From contig NZ_BSCT01000004.1 in the NCBI RefSeq assembly GCF_030159255.1, forward strand, positions 1-64,000: a stretch of 64,000 nt of DNA, given 5' to 3'. This DNA comes from Bradyrhizobium sp. SSBR45G. GTDB lineage: Bacteria > Pseudomonadota > Alphaproteobacteria > Rhizobiales > Xanthobacteraceae. The translations under genes and the position numbers were made by a program. Positions 50,774-60,529 of this stretch are shown piece after piece (position 1 is the stretch's first letter; each line of letters opens with the position of its first letter). A model generated the notes under the pieces. That model was not told the DNA's origin. It was given only the letters and a program-made list of their open reading frames with translations, and searched no databases.

Positions 50774-51172
50774 ATGTCAACGCACGATCCCATCAGCGAT
50801 CTGATCACCCGCATCCGCAACGCGCAGATGCGCTCGAAGTCGAAGGTCTCGACTCCGGGCTCGAAGATGCGCGCCAGCGTGCTCGAAGTGCTGAAGTCCG
50901 AAGGCTACATCCGCGGCTACGCCACGGTGGAGCATCCGTCGGGCCGCAGCGAGATCGAGATCGAGCTGAAATATTTCGACGGCGAGCCCGTGATCCGCGA
51001 GATCGAGCGCGTCTCCAAGCCCGGCCGGCGCGTCTACACCTCGGTGAAGAACCTGCCGCGCGTGAACAACGGGCTCGGAATTTCTGTTTTGTCGACGCCG
51101 AAGGGAATCATGGCCGACCATAGCGCGCGTGACGCGAATGTCGGCGGTGAAGTTCTCTTCACGGTGTTCTAA
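50774..51172 (+). CDS. rpsH: 30S ribosomal protein S8
   Basis: 132 residues; central-domain 16S binder and, in E. coli, the spc operon repressor. Starts [20 protein letters not shown]; ends with the conserved [15 protein letters not shown]. Confidence 0.98.
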   Translation: MSTHDPISDLITRIRNAQMRSKSKVSTPGSKMRASVLEVLKSEGYIRGYATVEHPSGRSEIEIELKYFDGEPVIREIERVSKPGRRVYTSVKNLPRVNNGLGISVLSTPKGIMADHSARDANVGGEVLFTVF

Positions 51173-51185
51173 GAAGGATTGAGCA

Positions 51186-51719
51186 ATGTCACGAATTGGC
51201 AAGAAGCCTGTGACGGTGCCGTCCGGTGTGACGGCGACCGTCGACGGCCAGACCGTCAAGATGAAGGGCCCGAAGGGCCAGCTTCAGTTCCTCGTCCATG
51301 ACGACGTCGAGGTGAAGTTCGAGAACGGCCAGGTCAAGGTTGCCCCGCGCGCCGAGACCAAGCGCGCCCGCTCGCTCTACGGCACCGCTCGCGCCCAGAT
51401 CGCGAATCTGGTCGAAGGCGTCACCAAGGGTTTCGAGAAGAAGCTCGAGATCACCGGCGTCGGCTACCGCGCCGCGATGCAGGGCAAGAACCTGCAGCTC
51501 GCGCTCGGCTACAGCCACGATGTCGTCTACCAGATCCCGGAGGGGATCACGATCGCGGTGCCGAAGCCGACCGAGATCACGGTGACCGGCATCGACTCGC
51601 AGCGCGTCGGCCAGGTGGCCGCCGAAATCCGCGCCTACCGGCCGCCGGAGCCCTACAAGGGCAAGGGTGTGAAGTACGCGGGTGAATTCATCTTCCGCAA
51701 GGAAGGCAAGAAGAAGTAA
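51186..51719 (+). CDS. rplF: 50S ribosomal protein L6
   Basis: 177 residues with the duplicated L6 fold ([15 protein letters not shown] at the start; [16 protein letters not shown] near the end). Lies near the factor-binding site. Confidence 0.98.
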   Translation: MSRIGKKPVTVPSGVTATVDGQTVKMKGPKGQLQFLVHDDVEVKFENGQVKVAPRAETKRARSLYGTARAQIANLVEGVTKGFEKKLEITGVGYRAAMQGKNLQLALGYSHDVVYQIPEGITIAVPKPTEITVTGIDSQRVGQVAAEIRAYRPPEPYKGKGVKYAGEFIFRKEGKKK

Positions 51720-51730
51720 CGGAGCCGGAC

Positions 51731-52093
51731 ATGTCGAGAGCCAAGGTTACGAATGCCCGGCGCAAGCAGCGTGTGAGGCTGTCGCTGCGCCGCTCCGCCG
51801 GCGGCCGTCCGCGTCTGTCTGTGTTCCGTTCGTCGAAGCACATCTACGCTCAGGTCATCGACGATCAGAAGGGCGAGACGCTCGCTTCTGCATCGTCGAT
51901 GGAGAAGGAGATGCGCGCGGCCGGCAACACCGGTGCCGACATCGATGCGGCCAAGGCGGTGGGCAAGCTGCTCGCCGAGCGCGCGGTGAAGGCGGGGATC
52001 AAGGAAGTCGTGTTCGATCGCGGCGGCTATCTCTATCACGGGCGCGTCAAGGCGCTGGCCGACGCGGCGCGCGAGAGCGGGCTGAGCTTCTAA
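51731..52093 (+). CDS. rplR: 50S ribosomal protein L18
   Basis: 120 residues; carries 5S rRNA into the central protuberance with L5. Arg-rich N-terminus then [19 protein letters not shown] and [17 protein letters not shown]. Confidence 0.98.
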   Translation: MSRAKVTNARRKQRVRLSLRRSAGGRPRLSVFRSSKHIYAQVIDDQKGETLASASSMEKEMRAAGNTGADIDAAKAVGKLLAERAVKAGIKEVVFDRGGYLYHGRVKALADAARESGLSF

Positions 52094-52141
52094 CATCAAC
52101 GGATTTGGGCGCGAGAGCCCCACAGAAGATTGGATAGCACC

Positions 52142-52714
52142 ATGGCAGGTGAACGGGAACGAGGCGGTCGCGATCGCAAGGAGCGCGAGGAGCGCGACAG
52201 CGAGTTCGTCGACAAGCTCGTCCACATCAACCGAGTCGCGAAGGTCGTGAAGGGCGGTAAGCGCTTCGGCTTTGCGGCGCTCGTCGTGATCGGCGATCAG
52301 AAGGGCCGGGTCGGTTTCGGCCACGGCAAGGCGCGCGAAGTGCCGGAGGCGATCCGCAAGGCAACTGACTCCGCCAAGCGGAACCTGACCCGCGTCGCGC
52401 TGCGCGAGGGCCGGACCCTGCACCACGACATCTTCGGTCGTCACGGTGCGGGACGCGTCTATCTGCGCGCGGCTCCGGCCGGTACCGGCATCATCGCCGG
52501 CGGCCCGATGCGCGCCGTGTTCGAGACGCTCGGCATCCAGGACGTGGTGGCGAAGTCGATCGGCTCGTCGAACCCGTACAACATGGTGCGCGCGACCTTC
52601 AACGCGCTGAAGCACCAGGATAGCCCGCGCTCGGTGGCCGCCCGCCGCAACATCAAGGTGTCGACCCTGCAGGCCCGCCGCGTCGGTGGCGATGCCGAAG
52701 CAGCCGCCGACTAA
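52142..52714 (+). CDS. rpsE: 30S ribosomal protein S5
   Basis: 190 residues. A charged Arg/Glu/Asp N-terminal extension precedes the double-stranded RNA-binding-like domain ([20 protein letters not shown]) and the C-terminal domain ([21 protein letters not shown]). A TTG at 52130 is an alternative start; the ATG at 52142 is the conventional one. Confidence 0.97.
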   Translation: MAGERERGGRDRKEREERDSEFVDKLVHINRVAKVVKGGKRFGFAALVVIGDQKGRVGFGHGKAREVPEAIRKATDSAKRNLTRVALREGRTLHHDIFGRHGAGRVYLRAAPAGTGIIAGGPMRAVFETLGIQDVVAKSIGSSNPYNMVRATFNALKHQDSPRSVAARRNIKVSTLQARRVGGDAEAAAD

Positions 52715-52759
52715 CGAACGCGCGCCGTCCCGCGGATGGCGCAACTCGGAGTGAAGACG

Positions 52760-52951
52760 ATGGCTAGCGCCAAGACGATCAAGATCGAGCAGATCGGCAG
52801 CCCGATCCGCCGGCATCACTCGCAGCGCGAGACGCTGATCGGGTTGAAGCTCAACAAGATCGGCCGGGTGACCGAGCTGCCGGATACGCCGGCGGTTCGC
52901 GGTATGATCACCAAGGTTCATCATCTCGTCCGCATCGTTGACGAGAAGTAA
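52760..52951 (+). CDS. rpmD: 50S ribosomal protein L30
   Basis: 63 residues, the short bacterial form, with [20 protein letters not shown]. The ATG at 52760 has GGAG eight bases upstream; an upstream in-frame ATG at 52736 is less likely. Confidence 0.97.
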   Translation: MASAKTIKIEQIGSPIRRHHSQRETLIGLKLNKIGRVTELPDTPAVRGMITKVHHLVRIVDEK

Positions 52952-52962
52952 GGAGAAGGGCG

Positions 52963-53448
52963 ATGAAGCTCAGCGATATCGCCGACAACGCCGGCGCGCG
53001 CAAGAAGCGCATGCGCGTCGGCCGCGGCATCGGCTCCGGCAAGGGCAAGACCTCGGGCCGTGGCGGCAAGGGCCAGACCGCGCGCTCCGGCGTGCGCATC
53101 AAGGGCTTCGAAGGCGGTCAGATGCCGATGCATCGCCGTCTGCCGAAGCGCGGCTTCAACAACATCTTCGCGCTCGATTTCGTCGAGATCAATCTCGACC
53201 GGATCCAGGAGGCGATCGATGCCAAGAAGCTCGATGCCGGCAGCGTGATCAACGCCGAGGCCCTGGTGAAGTCGGGTGCCCTGCGGCGGCCTAAGGACGG
53301 CGTGCGCCTGCTCGGCCGCGGCGAGCTCAAGGCCAAGATCAACATCGAGGTGTATGGCGCCTCGAAGTCGGCGATCGCGGCGGTCGAGAAGGCCGGCGGC
53401 ACCGTCAAGATCCTGGCGCCCGCCAAGGATGAAGGCGAAGCCGCGTAA
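52963..53448 (+). CDS. rplO: 50S ribosomal protein L15
   Basis: 161 residues; Gly/Arg-rich N-terminus ([20 protein letters not shown]) threads into 23S rRNA. A 157-base gap with a perfect inverted repeat separates it from secY. Confidence 0.98.
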   Translation: MKLSDIADNAGARKKRMRVGRGIGSGKGKTSGRGGKGQTARSGVRIKGFEGGQMPMHRRLPKRGFNNIFALDFVEINLDRIQEAIDAKKLDAGSVINAEALVKSGALRRPKDGVRLLGRGELKAKINIEVYGASKSAIAAVEKAGGTVKILAPAKDEGEAA

Positions 53449-53545
53449 CTTCTGCGTCATCGCCCCGCCACAGGCGTCAGCCTGAGCGGGCAGGGCGATG
53501 GACAGAATGCGCCTGCGCACCAGATAATATCCCAACGTCTGCCCA

Positions 53546-53569
53546 AGCCCCGCGAGCCCTCGCGGGGCT
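53546..53569 (+). other. Perfect inverted repeat before secY
   Basis: AGCCCCGCGAG pairs with CTCGCGGGGCT over eleven base pairs around CC. No T-run follows, so it is probably an mRNA-stability or attenuation hairpin in the secY leader rather than a terminator. Confidence 0.6.
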
Positions 53570-53605
53570 GATGCGGTCAAGAGGGGCGACGGGAGAAAGC
53601 TAGAC

Positions 53606-54937
53606 ATGGCCTCAGCAGCGGAACAACTCGCGGCAAACCTCAATTTCGGCGCGTTTGCGAAGGCCGATGAGCTCAAGAAGCGCATCTGGTTCACCCTCGG
53701 TGCGCTGCTGGTCTACCGCCTCGGCACCTATATTCCGCTGCCCGGCATCGATCCCAACATCTGGGAGCAGGTGTTCCGGACCCAGGCCGGCGGCATCCTC
53801 GGCATGTTCAACATGTTCGCCGGCGGCGGCATCCACCGCATGGCGATCTTCGCGCTGAACATCATGCCGTACATCTCGGCATCGATCATCATCCAGCTGC
53901 TCACCACCGTCTCGCCCCAGCTCGAAGCTCTCAAGAAGGAGGGCGAGTCGGGCCGCAAGATGCTGAACCAGTACACCCGCTATCTCACCGTGATCCTGGC
54001 TGCCGTGCAGTCCTACGGCATCGCCGTCGGTCTCGAAGGCGCCGGCAACGTGGTTGCCGATCCCGGCCTGTTCTTCCGCCTCTCGACCGCGATCACGTTG
54101 ACCGGCGGCACCATGTTCCTGATGTGGCTGGGCGAGCAGATCACCTCGCGCGGCATCGGCAACGGCATCTCGCTGATCATCCTGTCGGGCATCGTGGCCG
54201 AGCTGCCGTCGGCGCTCGCCAACATGCTCGAGCTGGGCCGCCAGGGCGCGCTGTCGACCGGCCTGATCCTGGTCGTCATCGTGATGGCGGTCGCCGTGAT
54301 CGCCTTCATCGTGTTCATGGAGCGCGCCCAGCGCCGGCTCCTGATCCAGTATCCGAAGCGCCAGGTCGGCAACAAGATGTTCGAGGGCCAGTCCTCGCAT
54401 CTGCCGCTGAAGCTGAACACTTCGGGTGTGATCCCGCCAATCTTCGCCTCGTCGCTGCTGCTGCTGCCGACCACGGTCGCCAACTTCAACGCCGGCAAGG
54501 GACCGGAGTGGTTCCAGTGGATCACCACTCAGCTCGGCCACGGCCGGCCGCTGTTTCTGGTGCTCTATCTGGCGCTGATCCTGTTCTTCGCCTTCTTCTA
54601 CACCGCGATCGTGTTCAATCCGACCGAGACGGCGGACAACCTGAAGAAGCATGGCGGCTTCATCCCGGGCATCCGGCCCGGCGAGCGCACCGCGGAATAT
54701 ATCGATTACGTGCTGTCCCGGATCACCGTGCTCGGCGCCATCTATCTGGCGATCGTCTGTCTGATCCCGGAAATTCTGATTTCCTACGCTTCCGTCCCGT
54801 TCTACTTTGGTGGCACTTCGCTTCTGATCGTGGTCAGCGTAACGATGGATACCGTGGCGCAGGTTCAGGGTTATCTGCTCGCCCATCAGTATGAGGGGCT
54901 GATCAGGAAGTCGAAGTTGCGGGGGCGCCGCCGCTGA
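53606..54937 (+). CDS. secY: Preprotein translocase subunit SecY
   Basis: 443 residues with ten membrane helices; the protein-conducting channel that pairs with SecE (6610). Plug and first helix region [14 protein letters not shown], then [15 protein letters not shown], and the late cytoplasmic loop [18 protein letters not shown] are typical. Placed between rplO and adk, as in most bacteria. Confidence 0.99.
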   Translation: MASAAEQLAANLNFGAFAKADELKKRIWFTLGALLVYRLGTYIPLPGIDPNIWEQVFRTQAGGILGMFNMFAGGGIHRMAIFALNIMPYISASIIIQLLTTVSPQLEALKKEGESGRKMLNQYTRYLTVILAAVQSYGIAVGLEGAGNVVADPGLFFRLSTAITLTGGTMFLMWLGEQITSRGIGNGISLIILSGIVAELPSALANMLELGRQGALSTGLILVVIVMAVAVIAFIVFMERAQRRLLIQYPKRQVGNKMFEGQSSHLPLKLNTSGVIPPIFASSLLLLPTTVANFNAGKGPEWFQWITTQLGHGRPLFLVLYLALILFFAFFYTAIVFNPTETADNLKKHGGFIPGIRPGERTAEYIDYVLSRITVLGAIYLAIVCLIPEILISYASVPFYFGGTSLLIVVSVTMDTVAQVQGYLLAHQYEGLIRKSKLRGRRR

Positions 54938-55025
54938 CAGCGGCGGATCGCGGCCCGGGAACCAAAAAGCCAAGAACAAGGTGTGCGGGAGGGTCGCTCA
55001 CCGTGTGCCGGGGGGCGAAATTTCG

Positions 55026-55868
55026 ATGAGACTCATTCTTCTGGGACCGCCCGGATCGGGCAAGGGAACACAGGCCCAGCGCCTGGTGCAGCAGCACGGT
55101 ATCGTGCAGCTGTCGACCGGCGACATGCTGCGCGCCGCCGTGGCCGCGCAGACGCCGATCGGGCTGAAGGCCAAGGACATCATGGCCGCCGGCGGCCTGG
55201 TGCCGGACGAGGTGGTGGTCGGCATCATCGCTGACCGGATCGAGCAGCCGGATGCGGCCAATGGCTTCATCCTCGACGGCTTCCCGCGCACGGTGCCCCA
55301 GGCTGAGGCGCTGGATGCGCTGCTCAAGCAGAAGCAGATGAATCTGGACGCGGTGATCGAGCTCCGGGTCAACGAAGGCGTGCTGCTGGAGCGCGTCGAG
55401 CGCCGGGCGGCAGAGATGCGGGCGCGTGGCGAGGCGGTCCGGGCGGATGATACGCCCGAGGTCCTGACCAAGCGGCTGGCCAGCTATCGCGACCAGACTG
55501 AGCCATTGATCCACTATTATTCCGACCACCGCATGCTGGCGACCGTCGACGGCATGATGTCGATCGAGCAGGTCACCGCCGAGATCGGACGAATCCTGGC
55601 CGCCGTCGGCAAGAGCGGCGGCAGCCGGGCAGCCAAGAAGGCGAGCCCAGCCAAGCGCAGCGCCAAGGCGCCGGCGAAAGCGGCCAAAAAGGCCGCGAAG
55701 AAAGCCCCGAAAGCTGCTGCTCCCACCAAAAAGGCTGGCAAAGCGGCCAAAAAGCCGGCCAAGGCCGTCAAGAAGGCTCCAAAGAAGGCATCCAAGGCGG
55801 CCGTGAAGACCGCGAAGGGAACCCGGAAAACCTCTGCAAAGGCTGCAAAAAAGCGTGCAACGAGGTGA
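55026..55868 (+). CDS. adk: Adenylate kinase with lysine/alanine-rich C-terminal tail
   Basis: 280 residues. Residues 1 to about 195 are a complete short-type adenylate kinase: P-loop [25 protein letters not shown] and the LID-region [11 protein letters not shown], interconverting AMP+ATP and 2 ADP. Residues 196-280 are an added tail built of AAKK, KAPK, KKAP-type units with roughly a third lysine, like histone H1 or bacterial HU-like/AlgP tails; it would be strongly basic and disordered. The reading frame stays open without break through the tail, so it is a real extension. Start at 55026; standard position after secY. Confidence 0.96.
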   Translation: MRLILLGPPGSGKGTQAQRLVQQHGIVQLSTGDMLRAAVAAQTPIGLKAKDIMAAGGLVPDEVVVGIIADRIEQPDAANGFILDGFPRTVPQAEALDALLKQKQMNLDAVIELRVNEGVLLERVERRAAEMRARGEAVRADDTPEVLTKRLASYRDQTEPLIHYYSDHRMLATVDGMMSIEQVTAEIGRILAAVGKSGGSRAAKKASPAKRSAKAPAKAAKKAAKKAPKAAAPTKKAGKAAKKPAKAVKKAPKKASKAAVKTAKGTRKTSAKAAKKRATR

Positions 55869-56063
55869 TCGAATCTTCTAGGAGCGGTTGACGACCGCCG
55901 TGTGAATCCATTAATAAGCCCGCATCCAAGTCGGATAGTTTTCGAAAGATGCCGGGCCCCACGAATCGAGGGGTGGGCGTCTTGTTCGCGTTTGCGGACA
56001 CCTGCCCGAGATAGCGAGAATGAAGGCCGGTCCGTCCTGGGATCGGCGACAGGAGAGAAGTCC

Positions 56064-56432
56064 GTGGCCCGTATTGCCGGTGTCAACATCCCGACCAACA
56101 AGCGCGTCCTGATCGCGCTCCAGTACATTCATGGCATCGGCCCGAAGATCGCGGGTGAGATCCTGGACAAGGTGAAGATCGCCGAGGATCGTCGCGTCAA
56201 TCAGCTGAGCGACCAGGAGGTCCTGCAGATCCGCGAAGTCATCGACCGTGACTACGTCGTCGAGGGCGACCTCCGCCGTGAGACCGGCATCAACATCAAG
56301 CGCCTGATGGATCTCGGCTGCTATCGCGGCCTGCGTCATCGCCGCGGCCTGCCGGTGCGCGGTCAGCGGACCCACACCAATGCGCGCACGCGCAAGGGCC
56401 CGGCCAAGGCGATTGCCGGCAAGAAGAAGTAA
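56064..56432 (+). CDS. rpsM: 30S ribosomal protein S13
   Basis: 122 residues with a GTG start at 56064 behind AGGAGAG. Conserved [20 protein letters not shown] and the basic tail [14 protein letters not shown]. Head protein contacting P-site tRNA. Followed by a heptamer-built hairpin repeat. Confidence 0.98.
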   Translation: MARIAGVNIPTNKRVLIALQYIHGIGPKIAGEILDKVKIAEDRRVNQLSDQEVLQIREVIDRDYVVEGDLRRETGINIKRLMDLGCYRGLRHRRGLPVRGQRTHTNARTRKGPAKAIAGKKK

Positions 56433-56434
56433 TT

Positions 56435-56503
56435 GGCGAGTTGCAAATAGCGAGTGGCGGGTAGGGGTGATCCCTATTCGCTACTCGCTATTTACCATTC
56501 GCT
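56435..56503. repeat. Heptamer-built inverted repeat between rpsM and rpsK
   Basis: Left arm GGCGAGTTGCAAATAGCGAG... and right arm CCCTATTCGCTACTCGCTAT (56472 on) are reverse complements, with a TGAT loop. It begins within three bases of the rpsM stop. Same family as 43810-43878 and 58094-58186. Confidence 0.75.
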
Positions 56504-56560
56504 CTTTTGGTGTAGCCGCTGGCATTACGGCGGCGTTGAGATCTCGAGAAAGGTACTTAT

Positions 56561-56950
56561 ATGGCCAAGGAAGCCGCACGTGTCCGCCGTCGTGAGCGCA
56601 AGAACATTGCCTCTGGTGTGGCGCACGTGAATTCGTCGTTCAACAACACCACCATCACCATCACCGATGCGCAGGGCAACACCATTGCCTGGTCGTCGGC
56701 CGGAACGATGGGTTTCAAGGGATCGCGCAAGTCGACCCCGTATGCCGCGCAGGTTGCGGCGGAGGACGTGTCCAAGAAGGCCCAGGAACACGGCATGCGC
56801 ACCCTCGAGGTCGAGGTTGCCGGCCCTGGCTCTGGCCGCGAATCGGCGCTCCGTGCGCTGCAGGCTGCGGGCTTCACCGTCACCTCGATCCGCGATGTGA
56901 CGACGATCCCGCACAATGGTTGCCGTCCGCGCAAGCGCCGGCGCGTCTGA
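56561..56950 (+). CDS. rpsK: 30S ribosomal protein S11
   Basis: 129 residues; platform protein near the E site. Conserved [19 protein letters not shown] and the C-terminal [16 protein letters not shown]. Lies 112 bases before rpoA. Confidence 0.98.
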   Translation: MAKEAARVRRRERKNIASGVAHVNSSFNNTTITITDAQGNTIAWSSAGTMGFKGSRKSTPYAAQVAAEDVSKKAQEHGMRTLEVEVAGPGSGRESALRALQAAGFTVTSIRDVTTIPHNGCRPRKRRRV

Positions 56951-57062
56951 TGTGAAAGAGGCGGACAGCATGTCCGCCTCGTCTTGCTTTTGAACCATTT
57001 CGATTGCCGCGATCCGATGCGCGGTTCTCCAACGCCAGTCAGTCGCCGCGATGGACTGGCCC

Positions 57063-58094
57063 ATGGGTGAAACAGTGACGATCCAGAAAAATTGGCAAGA
57101 ATTGATTCGGCCGAACAAGCTCCAGGTCACGCCGGGTTCCGACGCGACCCGTTTCGCCACCGTGGTCGCCGAGCCGCTGGAGCGCGGATTCGGCCAGACG
57201 CTGGGCAATGCGCTGCGTCGCATCCTGCTGTCGTCGCTGCAGGGCGCAGCCGTGCAGTCGGTGCACATCGACGGCGTGCTGCACGAGTTCTCCTCGATCG
57301 CTGGCGTTCGTGAGGACGTCACGGACATCGTGCTGAACATCAAGGACATCGCGATCAAGATGCAGGGCGAAGGCCCGAAGCGGATGGTCGTGAAGAAGCA
57401 GGGCCCGGGCGCAGTGATGGCTGGTGACATCCAGACCGTCGGCGATATCGTCGTCCTCAATCCCGACCTGCAGCTCTGCACCCTCGACGAGGGCGCCGAG
57501 ATCCGCATGGAGTTCACGGTCGCGACCGGCAAGGGCTACGTGCCGGCCGAGCGCAACCGCCCCGAGGACGCGCCGATCGGCCTGATCCCGATCGACAGCC
57601 TGTTCTCGCCGGTCCGCAAGGTCTCCTACAAGGTCGAGAACACCCGTGAGGGCCAGATCCTCGACTACGACAAGCTGACCATGACGATCGAGACCAACGG
57701 CGCGATCTCGCCGGAGGACGCGGTGGCCTACGCCGCCCGCATCCTGCAGGATCAGCTCAACGTGTTCGTCAACTTCGAAGAGCCGCGCAAGGAAGTCGCC
57801 CAGGAGATCATCCCGGACCTCGCCTTCAACCCGGCCTTCCTCAAGAAGGTGGACGAGCTCGAGCTGTCGGTGCGTTCGGCGAACTGCCTGAAGAACGACA
57901 ACATCGTCTACATCGGCGACCTCGTGCAGAAGTCGGAAGCGGAGATGCTTCGCACCCCGAACTTCGGCCGCAAGTCGCTGAACGAGATCAAGGAAGTGCT
58001 GGCCCAGATGGGTCTGCATCTCGGCATGGAAGTGCCGGGTTGGCCGCCGGAGAACATCGACGAGCTGGCCAAGCGCTTCGAGGATCATTACTGA
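57063..58094 (+). CDS. rpoA: DNA-directed RNA polymerase subunit alpha
   Basis: 343 residues from the ATG at 57063. The N-terminal assembly domain ([24 protein letters not shown]) and the C-terminal DNA/activator-binding domain ([33 protein letters not shown]) are complete. A GTG at 57075 ([10 protein letters not shown]) is an alternative start four codons later. A hairpin repeat follows the stop directly. Confidence 0.98.
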   Translation: MGETVTIQKNWQELIRPNKLQVTPGSDATRFATVVAEPLERGFGQTLGNALRRILLSSLQGAAVQSVHIDGVLHEFSSIAGVREDVTDIVLNIKDIAIKMQGEGPKRMVVKKQGPGAVMAGDIQTVGDIVVLNPDLQLCTLDEGAEIRMEFTVATGKGYVPAERNRPEDAPIGLIPIDSLFSPVRKVSYKVENTREGQILDYDKLTMTIETNGAISPEDAVAYAARILQDQLNVFVNFEEPRKEVAQEIIPDLAFNPAFLKKVDELELSVRSANCLKNDNIVYIGDLVQKSEAEMLRTPNFGRKSLNEIKEVLAQMGLHLGMEVPGWPPENIDELAKRFEDHY

Positions 58095-58186
58095 GCGAAT
58101 AGGGAGTGGCGAATAGCGAATAGCGAGTAGGGAGAGCGAATTGGGGACCACACCATTCGCTATTCGCAATTCGCTACTCGCCATTC
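58094..58186. repeat. Heptamer-built inverted repeat between rpoA and rplQ
   Basis: The left arm consists of repeated GCGAATA/GCGAGTA units (58094-58146), and the right arm CCATTCGCTATTCGCAATTC (58153 on) mirrors it. It begins at the last base of the rpoA stop. Longest of the three copies. Confidence 0.75.
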
Positions 58187-58262
58187 TGGGCGAACGCAGG
58201 CAGCCCACCTGAGCAAATGTCCGACGAACCGTCGCGGCAGATTGAAATGAAGGACTAAAACT

Positions 58263-58676
58263 ATGCGTCACGGCAAGGTTCATCGGAAGCTCAACCGCAC
58301 CGCCGAGCATCGCAAGGCGATGTTCGCCAACATGTGCGCAGCGCTGATCAAGCACGAGCAGATCGTCACCACGCTGCCGAAGGCCAAGGAGCTGCGGCCG
58401 ATCGTCGAGAAGCTCGTCACCCTCGGCAAGAAGGGCGGACTGGCGCTGCGCCGTCAGGCCATCTCCGAGATGCGTGACGTCGACCAGGTCAAGAAGCTGT
58501 TCGACGTCCTGGCGCCCCGCTACAAGGACCGCAACGGCGGCTACACCCGCATCATCAAGGCCGGCTTCCGCTACGGCGACAACGCCGCGATGGCCGTGAT
58601 CGAGTTCGTCGATCGCGACGTCGATGCCAAGGGCCAGGATTCCGGCCCGGTGCAGGAGACCTCGGAGGCCGCGTAA
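58263..58676 (+). CDS. rplQ: 50S ribosomal protein L17
   Basis: 137 residues starting [20 protein letters not shown]. Lies near the tunnel exit. Last gene of the alpha operon; a strong terminator follows 28 bases after its stop. Confidence 0.98.
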   Translation: MRHGKVHRKLNRTAEHRKAMFANMCAALIKHEQIVTTLPKAKELRPIVEKLVTLGKKGGLALRRQAISEMRDVDQVKKLFDVLAPRYKDRNGGYTRIIKAGFRYGDNAAMAVIEFVDRDVDAKGQDSGPVQETSEAA

Positions 58677-58703
58677 GCGACGATCCGATCAGGTTTTGCA
58701 AAG

Positions 58704-58729
58704 CGGCGCCTTCGGGCGCCGTTTTCGTT
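58704..58729 (+). terminator. Terminator of the ribosomal protein superoperon
   Basis: CGGCGCC pairs with GGCGCCG around a TTCG tetraloop, followed by TTTTCGTT. A canonical Rho-independent terminator after rplQ. Confidence 0.93.
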
Positions 58730-58737
58730 CGGGGATC

Positions 58738-58815
58738 GTAGCCCGGATGAGCGAACCGATATCCGGGTTCAACCGCGCGGCTCCTATGACCCCGATATCG
58801 CTTCGTTCATCCAGG
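58738..58815. repeat. Palindromic repeat pair (GTAGCCCGGATGAGCGAA family)
   Basis: GTAGCCCGGATGAGCGAACC at 58738-58757 with CCGATATCCGGG, then a mirrored half (CGATATCGCTTCGTTCATCC) ending near 58815. Related to the single hairpin at 18912-18945. Confidence 0.65.
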
Positions 58816-58943
58816 CGCCGGGTCTCGGGCGCGCCGGTCAGCCCTGGCCCCGAAAGCCAAAAAGATCAGATCTGCGTGCAGCGCGTTTGCGTCGTGAGGA
58901 GGACGCCCCACATCCGTTGCTTCAGCACAACGGAGAGCTGCCC

Positions 58944-59738
58944 ATGCACATCGACCTCTCGGGAAAGACCGCACTCGTCACGGGTTCCACGGCCGGGATC
59001 GGCTTTGCTATCGCCAAGGGACTCGCCGCGTCCGGCGCGGAGGTCGTCCTGAACGGCCGCAATCAAGCCCGCGTCGATGACGCCGTCGCGCGGCTGAGGC
59101 AGTCGGTCCCCGCAGCCAAGCTGCGCGGCATCGCCGGCGACGTCGCCCAGGTCGACGGCGGCAACGCTGTTGTCACGGCGATCCCCGAGGTCGACATCCT
59201 CGTCAACAATGCCGGCATCTTCGAGCCGAAGGACTTCTTCGACATTCCCGACGAGGACTGGAGCCGCCTGTTCGAGGTCAACGTCATGTCCGGCGTCCGC
59301 ATGGCGCGCGCCTACATGCAGGGCATGCTGAAGCGCAACTGGGGCCGCATCATCTTCATCTCCTCGGAGTCGGCGCTGAGCATCCCGACCGAGATGATCC
59401 ACTACGGCACGACCAAGACCGCCCAGCTTGCGGTGTCGCGCGGGCTTGCCAAGCTGACCCGCGGCACCGGCGTCACCGTCAATGCCGTGCTGCCGGGGCC
59501 GACGATGTCGGAAGGGGTCCAGACCTTCGTCAAGGATCTGGCGCGCCAGAACGGCCAGTCGGAGGAGGAGGCGGCATCCTCCTTCGTCAGACAGCACCGG
59601 CCCGCCTCGCTGCTGCAGCGCTTCGCCAGCGTCGAGGAGATCGCCAACATGGTCGTCTACGTGGCGTCCAAGGAGGCGTCGGCCACCAACGGCGCCGCGC
59701 TGCGGGTCGAGGGCGGCATCATCGACACCATCGCCTGA
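58944..59738 (+). CDS. Short-chain dehydrogenase/reductase (SDR family)
   Basis: 264 residues; cofactor motif TGSTAGIGFAIA, NNAG in ILVNNAGIFEP, and active-site YGTTK after the catalytic serine in ISSESAL. The ATG at 58944 has GGAGAG upstream. It shares a likely transcript with the small DUF1330 gene eight bases downstream. Substrate unknown. Confidence 0.92.
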   Translation: MHIDLSGKTALVTGSTAGIGFAIAKGLAASGAEVVLNGRNQARVDDAVARLRQSVPAAKLRGIAGDVAQVDGGNAVVTAIPEVDILVNNAGIFEPKDFFDIPDEDWSRLFEVNVMSGVRMARAYMQGMLKRNWGRIIFISSESALSIPTEMIHYGTTKTAQLAVSRGLAKLTRGTGVTVNAVLPGPTMSEGVQTFVKDLARQNGQSEEEAASSFVRQHRPASLLQRFASVEEIANMVVYVASKEASATNGAALRVEGGIIDTIA

Positions 59739-59746
59739 GCCCGGCC

Positions 59747-60043
59747 ATGGCGGCTTACGTCATCTCCGAAGTCGAGGTGCGCGACGCCGAGGCGATGGAG
59801 CGGTACCGCACCCGTGCGGCGCGCTCGATCGCGCAATATGGCGGGCGCTATCTCGTCCGCGGCGGCCCCGCCGAGACGATCGAAGGTGGGCCGCCGCCGA
59901 AGACCCTCATCATCGTCGAGTTCCCGTCGATGGCGCGGCTTCGCGAATGGTATGCGTCGCCCGAATACGCCGAAGCCCTGGGCGAGCGCCGGACGGCGCT
60001 GGACCGCCGGCTGATTTTCGTCGAGGGTGTTGCACCTGCGTAA
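59747..60043 (+). CDS. DUF1330 domain protein
   Basis: 98 residues matching the DUF1330 family, a dimeric alpha/beta-barrel (ferredoxin-like) fold: YVISEVEVRDAEAMERYR, GGRYLVRGG, LIIVEFPSMARLREWYASPEY. Function of the family is unknown; members may be small monooxygenase-like or isomerase-like proteins. Directly behind the SDR gene, so probably co-transcribed. Confidence 0.88.
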   Translation: MAAYVISEVEVRDAEAMERYRTRAARSIAQYGGRYLVRGGPAETIEGGPPPKTLIIVEFPSMARLREWYASPEYAEALGERRTALDRRLIFVEGVAPA

Positions 60044-60064
60044 AGTTCGGACCGTGCCGCGCCC

Positions 60065-60286
60065 ATGTTGAAAATCACACCCCGCCGCAAGCGTTGGCTC
60101 AAGCTGACCTCGGCGCGGTGGCAGCGGCGGGTGCTGTTCGTCGCCGGTGGGCTGGTGGTCGGCGCGGCCGCGGTCGCGCTGACCAAGGGTTTGTGGCGAA
60201 GGCCGAGGCGGGTGCCGCAACCAAGCATGCGACGCCGCCGGTTACGTCATGATGCTGCACCCATGGGCAGGCTGATGCCTGATTGA
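60065..60286 (+). CDS. Small hypothetical protein, possible remnant of a chloride-channel N-terminus
   Basis: 73 residues: a basic N-terminus, one hydrophobic stretch (VLFVAGGLVVGAAAVAL), then a very Arg-rich tail. The basic-plus-hydrophobic start resembles, by memory, the first segment of alphaproteobacterial ClC-type chloride channel proteins, but the rest is absent. There is no clear ribosome-binding site. It may be a small membrane protein, a truncated gene, or non-coding. Confidence 0.35.
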   Translation: MLKITPRRKRWLKLTSARWQRRVLFVAGGLVVGAAAVALTKGLWRRPRRVPQPSMRRRRLRHDAAPMGRLMPD

Positions 60287-60348
60287 GCGAGCGCGGCGGA
60301 CCTTGCGCCGCACAACAACAAATTCCGCTGACAGTTCAACATGCGCCC

Positions 60349-60363
60349 CTTGGCACACGGCTT
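60349..60363 (+). promoter_or_regulatory. Sigma-54 (RpoN) promoter of the ABC importer operon
   Basis: TGGCACACGGCTTGCG matches the -24/-12 consensus fully: GG at 60350-60351, GC at 60362-60363, ten bases between, TTGC at -12. Transcription would start near 60375, about 155 bases before the binding-protein gene. TGCACC-CA-TGGGCA at 60256-60269 is a possible but imperfect NtrC-type site about 90 bases upstream. Confidence 0.75.
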
Positions 60364-60529
60364 GCGTAGTTCAGTCCAGCGCAGAGCTTCGCTCTCATGG
60401 GTTGGCGTGCCCATCGTCGGGATCCCCGTTGGGTCGGTGGGACGATGTTGAGATCGCGCCCGCCGTCGATGGAGCTGTCAGCTCGTCACCCTCATGGGGT
60501 CCATCCCGTCGTCATGGATGGAGACTCGC

